Shown here: piece after piece, positions 1 through 5,895 of the stretch
How the letters are laid out: each line of letters begins with the position of its first letter
How positions within the stretch are numbered: position 1 is the first letter of the stretch
DNA from: an uncultured Roseburia sp.
Lineage (GTDB): Bacteria > Bacillota > Clostridia > Lachnospirales > Lachnospiraceae
Direction: 5' to 3'
Assembly: GCA_934307185.1 (NCBI GenBank)
Contig: CAKRCJ010000149.1
Coordinates: 1 to 5,959 of the forward strand
DNA: 5,959 nt
Notes under the pieces: generated by a model
The model's database searches: none
What the model was told of the DNA's origin: nothing
The model's input: only the letters and a program-made list of their open reading frames with translations
Program-made: the position numbers and the translations under genes

Positions 1-666
1 CGCAAAACTGATATCTTCAAAAACTTCAATACTTGAAATTGCTTTTGAATATGCGATCAGATCCTCAAAATACAGATTGCTGTTCTCTAACATATAAATA
101 ATATCCTGGTCACAAATGTCAAACATACGGTAAAGCATTTCCATATCAAGCCTTGAAACACCTCTTGAAAGCTTCATCGTATCCATCCGAATACCAAACG
201 TGAGGGCTGTTGCTACTTCTTTTCGCATTTCCACATGATTTTCGAAAAAGTAATGTGCAATAATCGTAGCACAGGCGCCTACTTGCGGACGGATATCTGA
301 AAAGCGGTAACCATATTTCTCATAAATCGGGTGATGGTCAATGCAGATAATCTCATCCCCGGTCATATTAATAATATTGGAATTGCCCTTCTGTGCGTCT
401 ACTAAAATAACCTCGTCATCCTCGGTTAACTGCTGCTCAAGGTCTTCAATTTTCTTTAATTCAATATTTAATATTTCGCGGAGTTTGTCTGTGCTGTAAC
501 GGTCAATTTCCCCTTTATAGCATATCGTGGAATGAATTCCGCGAAGCTTTAACAACTCCTGAAGCCCAAATGCGCTTGCAATTGCATCCGGGTCCGGAAA
601 ATTATGCGTCTGGATATAGACATGTTCCCTGTTAATCTGCTGTATCACCTGGTCTAATTTCGTCAT
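1..666 (-). CDS. DHH-family phosphoesterase (NrnA/RecJ-like), C-terminus missing
   Basis: The 222 visible codons run off the left edge of the window. The ATG at 664-666 starts the only clean frame; no earlier in-frame start is available. The N-terminal DHH catalytic domain is clear: motif I HNFPDPDA with D25 and D27, motif II VDAQ with D90, the family signature IDHHP with D110, H111 and H112, and motif IV GIRMDT with D162. In this family these aspartates and histidines bind two metal ions, usually manganese, for phosphodiester or phosphomonoester hydrolysis. Relatives include oligoribonucleases/pAp phosphatases (NrnA), RecJ and cyclic-dinucleotide phosphodiesterases. Full-length relatives of this type are about 310-330 residues, so the missing part should be the DHHA1 substrate-binding domain, which normally decides specificity. 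The exact substrate is therefore open. The gene follows the HAD gene by 17 nt and is probably co-transcribed with it. The ribosome site is weak (TGGGA 8 nt before the ATG, or TAAGGTG overlapping the HAD stop). Confidence 0.88.
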   Translation of the reverse strand, partial: MTKLDQVIQQINREHVYIQTHNFPDPDAIASAFGLQELLKLRGIHSTICYKGEIDRYSTDKLREILNIELKKIEDLEQQLTEDDEVILVDAQKGNSNIINMTGDEIICIDHHPIYEKYGYRFSDIRPQVGACATIIAHYFFENHVEMRKEVATALTFGIRMDTMKLSRGVSRLDMEMLYRMFDICDQDIIYMLENSNLYFEDLIAYSKAISSIEVFEDISFA

Positions 667-683
667 ACAAAAATTCCCACACC

Positions 684-1328
684 TTACTTTTCTCTCTGAA
701 AATACTTCTCTGCTGCTATAGGAAGCTCCGAAAAACTGTTAATTTCAGGAACCACCTCTTTAATTGTGCCAAAACCGTAAGCCGCATGGATAAATCCAAC
801 TCCCGCCGCAGCGCTGGCATCATAGTCTCCCTGGATATCCCCGACATAGACTGCCTCTGTCAGTCCGTTGCGGTCCGCTAAAAGTCTGATATTTTCACCT
901 TTTTGTTTCAGATTATTTCCATAGCACTCGATATCCTCAAAATACTTTTCAAATCTGTAAAACTTCAGGAAAGCTTCAATATAACCGGACTGACAATTAC
1001 TTACAATATAAAGCGGATACTTTTCTTTCAGCAGCTTTAATGTTTCCTCCAATTTTGGATACAATATACCACCGTGCTCCGCCAGATATTCATTTTCCGT
1101 ATGACAGCACAGCTCTAAAAGCTCTTTTCTTTTGTCCTCCTGCAATTTTGGAAAAAGAATCTCCGCAATGACATCCATGGTCTTGCCCATCACACCTTTA
1201 ATGTCTTCCTCTGTTAATTTTTTATCAGACAAGCTGCTTGCTGCAATCGCAATATTCCACGACTCTGCAACAGAAACGGCAGAGTCCCACAGAGTGCCGT
1301 CCATATCAAAAATAATTCCCTTTTTCAT
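684..1328 (-). CDS. HAD-superfamily hydrolase (phosphoglycolate phosphatase-like)
   Basis: A complete 214-residue protein with all four HAD motifs. Motif I is FDMDGT, with nucleophile D8 and acid/base D10. Motif II is the serine in YIVSN (S110). The motif III lysine is probably K143 just before GENI. Motif IV is GDIQGD, with D164 and D168 as magnesium ligands. The stretch from about 15 to 85 is helical and fits a C1 cap, as in phosphoglycolate phosphatase (Gph) and PpaX-type enzymes. Length is typical for that group. The reaction is expected to be magnesium-dependent hydrolysis of a small phosphate monoester in the cytosol; the substrate cannot be read from the sequence. The ATG at 1326-1328 is preceded by a purine-rich AGAGAGAG stretch. 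The gene is downstream of the M32 peptidase after a 98-nt gap and directly upstream of the DHH gene. I see no convincing promoter of its own. Confidence 0.9.
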   Translation of the reverse strand: MKKGIIFDMDGTLWDSAVSVAESWNIAIAASSLSDKKLTEEDIKGVMGKTMDVIAEILFPKLQEDKRKELLELCCHTENEYLAEHGGILYPKLEETLKLLKEKYPLYIVSNCQSGYIEAFLKFYRFEKYFEDIECYGNNLKQKGENIRLLADRNGLTEAVYVGDIQGDYDASAAAGVGFIHAAYGFGTIKEVVPEINSFSELPIAAEKYFQREK

Positions 1329-1396
1329 TGTTTTCTCTCTCTTTATTATTTGAAAAAATCTCCGGTTTAAACTTCACATTTCTATTTTCATAAAAT

Positions 1397-1412
1397 CGGG
1401 TGACAGCCACCG
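1397..1412 (-). terminator. Possible weak terminator after the M32 carboxypeptidase gene
   Basis: On the minus strand, 14 nt past the peptidase stop codon, GGTG pairs with CACC across a 5-nt loop. A further C-G pair closes the base if one base is bulged. The hairpin is followed by ATTTTA. The stem is short and the T run is poor, so termination would be partial at best. It is the only hairpin I found between the peptidase and HAD genes. Confidence 0.25.
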
Positions 1413-1426
1413 GTTGAAACATCTTT

Positions 1427-2926
1427 TTAGAGGTCATATACTTTCGTATATTTTTCTGTAAAATAGCGTACTAAAGGTTCTGCTGTAACTTCTTTCCTGC
1501 ACACTTTTTCAATAACCTCTTTCGGCTCTCTCGTTGAACCATACTGATGGATTTTTTCATTCAGCCATTTTGTAATCTCGCCGATTTTTCCTTCTGCAAG
1601 CAATGTATCTACAGAGCCTAACTCTTCTTCTACCGCATCTAAATACATTCCATCGTAAATGCTTCCCAGCAGATAAGACGGGAAATAACCGAACGAGCCA
1701 TCGGACCAGTGCATATCCTGCAAAATTCCTTCGGTATCATTCTTTGGTGTAATCTGTAAATATTCCTGCATCTTTGCATTCCAGAGTGCCGGTAAATCTT
1801 CTACTTTCACATGCTCATCAAAAATTGCTTTCTCTATCTCATATCTTAATATAATATGGAAACAATAGGTAAGTTCGTCTGCCTCTGTGCGGATGAAGCT
1901 GTTTCTTACATGATTGACTTCCTTATAAAATTCGTCTAAGGAAACGTCTTTTAACTGTGGAAGCTTCTCCTGTACTTTTTCATAAACCGGACTCCAGAAA
2001 TTTTTATTACGGCCTAAAATGTTCTCATAAAAACGAGACTGGCTCTCATGAATTCCCATGTAAGCGCAGCTTCCTGCCACCGTACCGTCAAAATCCGGAT
2101 TTACATTCTGCTCGAAAATTGCATGACCGCCCTCATGGATTGCTGAATACATCGCACTTAGCGGGTCATGCTCATAAAAATGATTTGTCACGCGCACATC
2201 CTTTGAGGAAAAGTTTAACGTAAACGGATGTGTGGACTCTCCGGTTGTTCCTTTGTTCCAGTCAAAACCAATATATGATAATAAAAGCTTTTCTACTTCT
2301 TTTTGTGCATTCACATCAAATGTGGCATGGAACTTACTGTCATCCGGCTGTTTTGCTGCAAGAATTTTCTGTACGAGCGGAATTAATTCCTTTTTTAATT
2401 CTTCAAACAAACCGTCAATAGTCGCTTTATCCATTCCTTTTTCGTACTGGTCTAAAAGTGCATCATAAACATCTTTTCCCGGGTCTGTATATTCGGTCAT
2501 CTTTGTTACCATCCCGATTAACTTCTCAAGATGTGGGGCAAAAATAGAGAAATCCGATTTTTCTTTTGCTTCCTCCCACGCATTTTCAGACTCCGACTGT
2601 GCTTTTACAAAGCTCTCATAAAAATCCTTTGGAATTCTGCGTTCCCTGTCCATCTGCTCTTTCATTTTGGATACAATAAACTTCCACTTATCATCTAATG
2701 CTTCAAATTCTTCCGGTGCTGCTAACGTATCCAGCAGATTTTTCAGTTCATCGGACGTTGCCAGTGTAAAACGCTCCGTGGAAAAATAAGTCAATGCATC
2801 ACTGTGTCCTTCAAATCCTTCCTTCGGTGTATTCGTCCGCATATCCCAGTATAATAAAGTAGTTACGTGGTCAAACTGCTGCATCTTTTTTAAGTATTGC
2901 TGTAATTTATCTAATGTCTCACTCAT
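1427..2926 (-). CDS. M32 family metallocarboxypeptidase (carboxypeptidase Taq type)
   Basis: A complete 499-residue protein, the usual M32 length. The enzyme removes residues one at a time from peptide C-termini using zinc or cobalt. It has no signal peptide, so it should act in the cytosol, probably in peptide recycling. Family motifs appear in the right order: HPF (233-235), DVRVT (243-247), the metal site HEGGH (H264, E265, H268), GIHESQS (291-297) with E294 as the expected third ligand, IRTEADEL (345-352), and GSFGYFPSYLLG (410-421). No key residue is missing. The ATG at 2924-2926 follows an AAGGGG ribosome site. A probable promoter lies in the 96-nt gap upstream, so the gene is likely its own transcription unit, though read-through from the ABC operon cannot be excluded because I see no strong terminator between them. 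Confidence 0.97.
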   Translation of the reverse strand: MSETLDKLQQYLKKMQQFDHVTTLLYWDMRTNTPKEGFEGHSDALTYFSTERFTLATSDELKNLLDTLAAPEEFEALDDKWKFIVSKMKEQMDRERRIPKDFYESFVKAQSESENAWEEAKEKSDFSIFAPHLEKLIGMVTKMTEYTDPGKDVYDALLDQYEKGMDKATIDGLFEELKKELIPLVQKILAAKQPDDSKFHATFDVNAQKEVEKLLLSYIGFDWNKGTTGESTHPFTLNFSSKDVRVTNHFYEHDPLSAMYSAIHEGGHAIFEQNVNPDFDGTVAGSCAYMGIHESQSRFYENILGRNKNFWSPVYEKVQEKLPQLKDVSLDEFYKEVNHVRNSFIRTEADELTYCFHIILRYEIEKAIFDEHVKVEDLPALWNAKMQEYLQITPKNDTEGILQDMHWSDGSFGYFPSYLLGSIYDGMYLDAVEEELGSVDTLLAEGKIGEITKWLNEKIHQYGSTREPKEVIEKVCRKEVTAEPLVRYFTEKYTKVYDL

Positions 2927-2951
2927 TTTGTCTGCCCCTTTTTCTTCTATT

Positions 2952-2963
2952 TAACTTAAGTTA
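2952..2963. repeat. 12-bp perfect palindrome in the M32 leader
   Basis: TAACTTAAGTTA is a perfect palindrome just downstream of the predicted transcription start of the peptidase gene. AGTTATC also occurs twice on the plus strand (2959-2965 and 2972-2978), 13 bp apart, with the second copy touching the -10 box. This layout could be an operator, but AT-rich palindromes of this size arise by chance and no regulator is identified. Confidence 0.3.
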
Positions 2964-2975
2964 TCAATTACAGTT

Positions 2976-3004
2976 ATCTTATCACAGCCATCTGCCACTG
3001 TAAA
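2976..3004 (-). promoter_or_regulatory. Candidate promoter of the M32 carboxypeptidase gene
   Basis: Minus-strand TTTACA (2999-3004, five of six consensus bases) is separated by exactly 17 nt from TAAGAT (2976-2981, four of six). TGA directly before the -10 box matches an extended -10 TGn. The start site would be near 2969, giving a leader of about 43 nt before the ATG at 2926. Confidence 0.5.
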
Positions 3005-3022
3005 TGTTATGAGAAATTTTTC

Positions 3023-3724
3023 TTATGCTGTCACACGCTGTCTTTTTAATATTTTCCAGGTAATCACTATTAAAATGAGGCAGACCAGGCTGACTGCCGC
3101 CACAATTCCTGCAGGTGTGATTTTTCCACCAATCATAAGACCGATTTTTGCTAATTCCGCGGAAAGCTTTTCGTTCTTTGAGATATTGATTGGAAGCAGT
3201 GCCGCTAACATCCAGACTGCCCATAACACCCATAAGAATTTCATGCCAAACCGTAAAATAACCGCTCCTATAAAGATTTCTGCAACTGTGAATATGACAA
3301 TTATCATAAGCAGATATTTCCAGTCAAAAAATTTCGTCATATCGATTTCCATCACTATATTTGGAAACAACCGGTTTACAATAAATTTTTCCAGATTGCC
3401 AAAAATTAAAAGCACCAGTTCCAAAAGCAAAATCTCTGCCATATTAAAAAGTGCATAATTAGCAACAAAATTTTTTCTTGTTGCTCCCATGGATACTGCC
3501 AGGTTAAACTCTCCTACAAAAGAGATACTTGTCGCGAAAAAATGGATAAAAATGATTATCACTGCTGCTATCATCGTTCCGGCTGTTGCACTTTCATTTT
3601 CCTTTATCTGTCCCATAACAATGAGCAGAATGATAAACCCCAAAACAAAAGCACCGGCCATAATGCCAAGATACTGTAACAGCTCTGTTTTTCTTGACTT
3701 GCACTGTATCATAAAACCATTCAT
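3023..3724 (-). CDS. ABC transporter membrane subunit (second permease of the operon)
   Basis: A 233-residue integral membrane protein with about six predicted helices (near 17-38, 49-70, 92-109, 136-157, 161-179 and 202-224) and no domain outside the membrane. The loop SMGATRKNF at 78-86 is a short basic cytosolic motif often seen in permeases of Firmicutes GntR-linked ABC transporters. A similar loop occurs at the matching place in the neighbouring permease, so the two probably form a heterodimer served by the upstream ATPase. The ATG at 3722-3724 is supported by GGGAGG, with 8 nt between GGAGG and the ATG. The gene follows the first permease by 23 nt and is the last of the four-gene operon. 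The C-terminus, ending in a basic tail after the last helix, looks intact. The transported substrate is unknown. Confidence 0.85.
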   Translation of the reverse strand: MNGFMIQCKSRKTELLQYLGIMAGAFVLGFIILLIVMGQIKENESATAGTMIAAVIIIFIHFFATSISFVGEFNLAVSMGATRKNFVANYALFNMAEILLLELVLLIFGNLEKFIVNRLFPNIVMEIDMTKFFDWKYLLMIIVIFTVAEIFIGAVILRFGMKFLWVLWAVWMLAALLPINISKNEKLSAELAKIGLMIGGKITPAGIVAAVSLVCLILIVITWKILKRQRVTA

Positions 3725-3747
3725 TTTTCTTTCCTCCCGATTTTTTC

Positions 3748-4413
3748 TTATTTCACTTCATATTTCATTATTGTGCGAAGAAATACCAGCACACTTATTA
3801 CATAAAGCAGAACGGATATGATAAGACCTGTCACTGCCAGTCCCCAGAGAAGTTCCAGCTGCATTCCTTGAAAAAATGCTTGAATGTTGTCCATATAACC
3901 AAGTGCGGCAATGACTCCTGCCACTGTACAGATTATAACGACACCAACCACTGCAACAGTTCCTTTCATTCCATAGCGCATCTGTGCCACACAGCTGAAC
4001 TGTCCTGCTGCCGTCATGAATATAAATAATTCCGCAATCAAAAAATTTATCAGCCAGTTCATTGTTCCACTACTTATATATCCGGTAATTGATGTAATAA
4101 TATATGCACTGACTGCATATACAAAAAAGTCAAGCTGCGCTCCAAATACTGCCTCCGTTCTTTTCGAGCCAAAAGAAATCGCTAAAGGAACATAACATGC
4201 ACCATAAGACATCGGACCAATCATGGAAAAAATGATACTTATAATCGTCCCATAATAATAGGCTGTTTTCCAGAAATCCTTTAATATATTTTCTTCTCCG
4301 ATATTAAAAAGAAAACCATATAATACCATAAAAAGAAGCATCATTCCCGTCATCTGCAAACCCATTTTTCCCCAGAAACGGATATTTCTTTTTAAAATTC
4401 TTTTCTCTGCCAT
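3748..4413 (-). CDS. ABC transporter membrane subunit (first permease of the operon)
   Basis: A 221-residue membrane protein when started at the ATG at 4411-4413. A longer frame with an ATG at 4434 exists, but that start would add seven residues encoded by the ribosome site itself (GGAGGAG at 4419-4425), so I reject it. About six helices are visible (near 18-37, 52-78, 95-113, 119-137, 151-172 and 188-212). The loop ISFGSKRTEAVFG at 79-91 parallels SMGATRKNF of the next gene. The start lies 2 nt after the ATPase stop codon, which points to translational coupling and fixed stoichiometry with the ATPase. It is an exporter-type membrane subunit with no extracytoplasmic domain. It could pair with the second permease as a heterodimer. 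The substrate is unknown. Confidence 0.85.
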   Translation of the reverse strand: MAEKRILKRNIRFWGKMGLQMTGMMLLFMVLYGFLFNIGEENILKDFWKTAYYYGTIISIIFSMIGPMSYGACYVPLAISFGSKRTEAVFGAQLDFFVYAVSAYIITSITGYISSGTMNWLINFLIAELFIFMTAAGQFSCVAQMRYGMKGTVAVVGVVIICTVAGVIAALGYMDNIQAFFQGMQLELLWGLAVTGLIISVLLYVISVLVFLRTIMKYEVK

Positions 4414-4415
4414 GA

Positions 4416-5291
4416 CTACTCCTCCATTCCACATAAGGAAACAAATAATTTTTCTAAGTTCACCGGCTGGATTGTGATATCATAGCCTTGCGGCAGCTTC
4501 TGTCCTTCCTTTAATAAAACTGTAACACTCTTGCTTCGTCCGGTCTTCTCCTCATGATATTTTTCATAACCTTCCGTTGCTTTATCTACCACTTCGGCAA
4601 GACCGCTGATATGATAGCTCCGCTCCAAAAGCTCCTGTGTATTTTCTTTTAAGAGCAGCTCCCCATTTTTTATCATAATGACTTCTTCCATCAAATCAGA
4701 CGCTTCTTCTATAATATGTGTGGAAATCACAAATGTACGTCCACTCTCTGTATATTCTTCCATCAGTTTATGGTAAAAATAATCTCTCACCACCACATCA
4801 AGTCCTGCAACCGGCTCATCCATAAATGTAAAATCTGCTTTGCTTGCCAGCGCAACAATAATGGTAACCATGGATAACATACCTTTGGACAATTTGTTAA
4901 TCCGCTGTTTTGTATTTAACTCGAATTTTTCGACCAGTTCATCTGCCATTTTCTGGTCCCAGTCCGGATAATAATACGATGCACTTTTCAGGTAATCTTT
5001 TACTTTCATGCTGCTGGCACCGCTTCCATACAAATTCACGGACAGCTCTCTGGAAAAACAGATATGGTCTAATGCCCTCCGGTTCTCCCATACCTTCTCC
5101 CCGTTCCAGGTGACTTCTCCTTCGGATGCCGGATTTTGGGAGGACATAATCGAAAGTAATGTTGTCTTTCCTGCACCGTTTCTTCCGATAAGACCGTAAA
5201 TTTTTCCTTTTTCCAGTGTCAGATTAATATTTTTTAAAACCTCTTTTTTTCCATAACTCTTTTTAATATTACTGCAAATAATTGTATCCAT
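4416..5291 (-). CDS. ABC transporter ATP-binding protein (YtrB-like)
   Basis: A 291-residue ATPase that powers the two membrane subunits encoded downstream. Walker A is GRNGAGKTT (36-44, K42 on the phosphates). The signature is LSKGM (134-138), a variant of LSGGQ. Walker B is FTFMDEP (154-160, D158 and catalytic E159). The D-loop is AGLD (162-165) and the switch histidine is H192 in STHIIEEA. The usual Q-loop glutamine is not evident: the region after the second beta segment reads ICFSREL (77-83). A C-terminal extension after about 215 is typical of exporter ATPases. The ATG at 5289-5291 follows AAGGA by 6 nt. The gene starts 65 nt after the regulator's stop and ends 2 nt before the first permease. 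Gene order regulator-ATPase-permease-permease matches YtrA/YhcF-type operons. Function as an ABC ATPase is secure; the cargo is not. Confidence 0.95.
   Translation of the reverse strand: MDTIICSNIKKSYGKKEVLKNINLTLEKGKIYGLIGRNGAGKTTLLSIMSSQNPASEGEVTWNGEKVWENRRALDHICFSRELSVNLYGSGASSMKVKDYLKSASYYYPDWDQKMADELVEKFELNTKQRINKLSKGMLSMVTIIVALASKADFTFMDEPVAGLDVVVRDYFYHKLMEEYTESGRTFVISTHIIEEASDLMEEVIMIKNGELLLKENTQELLERSYHISGLAEVVDKATEGYEKYHEEKTGRSKSVTVLLKEGQKLPQGYDITIQPVNLEKLFVSLCGMEE
4419..4425 (-). promoter_or_regulatory. Ribosome binding site that fixes the first permease start
   Basis: GGAGGAG on the minus strand lies within the last sense codons of the ATPase gene, 5 nt before the ATG at 4413. This is optimal spacing. 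It rules out the upstream ATG at 4434, which has no such site in front of it. Confidence 0.85.
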
Positions 5292-5292
5292 T
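5281..5292. repeat. 12-mer direct repeat, copy 1 (ATPase start)
   Basis: The plus-strand 12-mer attgtatccatt contains the ATPase start codon and first codons (AATGGATACAAT on the coding strand). An identical copy lies 66 bp away at 5347-5358. Confidence 0.7.
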
Positions 5293-5346
5293 TCTATTCC
5301 TTTCTCCCCTGCTTTGGGACTTTCTGCTATCTGAAACTTTTACTAC

Positions 5347-5358
5347 ATTGTATCCATT
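5347..5358. repeat. 12-mer direct repeat, copy 2 (regulator stop)
   Basis: This is an exact copy of the ATPase start 12-mer, placed so that the regulator's TAA stop overlaps its ATG (TAATG). The frame opened there is only MDTM followed by TAG. It may be a relic of an earlier overlapping start or a chance match. Confidence 0.7.
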
Positions 5359-5722
5359 ATTCATTTCCAGACTGGATTAACCGGATGACTTCCTCCTTAT
5401 CAAGCCCGATGCTGGCTGCCTCCTCTAACAGCTTTTTGACATAATTATCATAAAATTCATTTCTTCTGCGGTTTAAAATCGCTTCCTTGGCTCCTGCTGC
5501 CACAAACATTCCAATCCCTCTTTTCTTATACAAAACTCCTTCCTCCACTAAAATATTCACACCTTTCGCTGCGGTTGCCGGATTAATCACATACTGCTTT
5601 GCAAGCTCGTTCGTGCTCGGCACACGCTCTTCCTCTAACAGAATGTCTCTTAAAATATCTGTCTCAATCATTTCCGCAATCTGAATGTAAATTGATTTTT
5701 CCTGCGTCAGGATTTCATTCAT
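5357..5722 (-). CDS. GntR-family transcriptional regulator, YtrA subfamily
   Basis: A 121-residue DNA-binding protein, the short length typical of the YtrA subfamily, which lacks the large effector domain of other GntR proteins. The winged helix covers about residues 10-75: VPSTNELA (34-41) is the usual GntR helix 2 entry, NPATAAKGVNIL (47-58) is the recognition-helix region, and RGIGMFV (68-74) forms the wing. Residues 80-121 are helical and probably mediate dimerisation. The start at 5722 has a strong AAGGAGGAG site 7 nt upstream. It is the first gene of the ABC operon, and a large palindrome overlaps its promoter, so autorepression is the natural inference. In studied relatives (YtrA, PmtR) the regulator controls the adjacent transporter and derepression follows envelope stress or peptide binding. 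The inducer here is unknown. Confidence 0.95.
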   Translation of the reverse strand: MNEILTQEKSIYIQIAEMIETDILRDILLEEERVPSTNELAKQYVINPATAAKGVNILVEEGVLYKKRGIGMFVAAGAKEAILNRRRNEFYDNYVKKLLEEAASIGLDKEEVIRLIQSGNE

Positions 5723-5729
5723 GCATCAG

Positions 5730-5738
5730 CTCCTCCTT
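5730..5738 (-). promoter_or_regulatory. Strong ribosome binding site of the GntR regulator
   Basis: AAGGAGGAG on the minus strand ends 7 nt before the ATG at 5722. This supports 5722 over a nearby out-of-frame ATG at 5726. Confidence 0.8.
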
Positions 5739-5806
5739 TCTCTTTCCTGTCACTGCTCCCAATAATTACCGTTGCAGTTTCTATGTGCATGTTGTTTGAT
5801 GTTATT

Positions 5807-5832
5807 TGGTTCATTACTTGTGTAATTAACCA
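5807..5832. promoter_or_regulatory. Candidate operator: 26-bp inverted repeat
   Basis: On the plus strand TGGTTCATTAC and GTAATTAACCA form 11-bp arms that match as an inverted repeat at 10 of 11 positions, around the 4-nt centre ttgt. The repeat overlaps the -10 box (5829-5834) and the predicted start site near 5822, so a bound dimer would block RNA polymerase. Position, symmetry and the adjacent GntR gene make it the likely binding site of that regulator. I see no second copy elsewhere in the window. Confidence 0.7.
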
Positions 5833-5857
5833 TATCACTATGTTACCAGATTGTCAA
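5829..5857 (-). promoter_or_regulatory. Promoter of the GntR-ABC transporter operon
   Basis: On the minus strand a perfect -35 TTGACA (5852-5857) is separated by exactly 17 nt from TATGGT (5829-5834, four of six -10 consensus bases). Transcription would start near 5822, giving a leader of about 100 nt before the regulator ATG. A strong -35 combined with an operator over the -10 box is the expected design for a repressible promoter. Confidence 0.75.
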
Positions 5858-5872
5858 TCAATTTTTGAACAA

Positions 5873-5894
5873 AGAATGTGCCTTAGCACATTCT
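5873..5894 (-). terminator. Hairpin, possible terminator for a gene beyond the window
   Basis: AGAATGTGC and GCACATTCT form a perfect 9-bp stem with a 4-nt loop. Read on the minus strand it is followed by TTTGTTC, a short T-rich tract, so it may end a transcript entering from the right. The tract is imperfect. The hairpin also abuts the GC-rich repeat and may be one part of that element rather than a dedicated terminator. Confidence 0.45.
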
Positions 5895-5895
5895 C

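Noticed and set aside
1329..1396. Promoter for the HAD gene (TTTAAA with TAATAA)
   Set aside because: Both boxes are poor (four and three of six), and the implied start would fall at or within the ribosome site.
3011..3025. Terminator after the second permease
   Set aside because: GAGAAA pairs with TTTCTT through only a few A-T pairs at the stop codon and has no GC-rich stem. The larger gap sequence gives no stable hairpin either.
2982..3233. 83-codon minus-strand frame overlapping the end of the second permease
   Set aside because: It is out of frame with the permease, soluble and low in complexity. The permease already has a natural C-terminus, so no frameshift is needed.
3009..3458. 149-codon plus-strand open frame
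   Set aside because: It is antisense to the second permease, whose six-helix protein and ribosome site are convincing. The frame is a by-product of the hydrophobic codons on the other strand.
3489..3821. 110-codon plus-strand open frame
   Set aside because: It is antisense across the junction of the two permeases, resembles no family, and has no neighbouring genes on that strand.
4414..4434. Upstream ATG (4434) as the start of the first permease
   Set aside because: It would translate through the GGAGGAG ribosome site, lacks its own site and overlaps the ATPase gene. The ATG at 4413 is ideally spaced.
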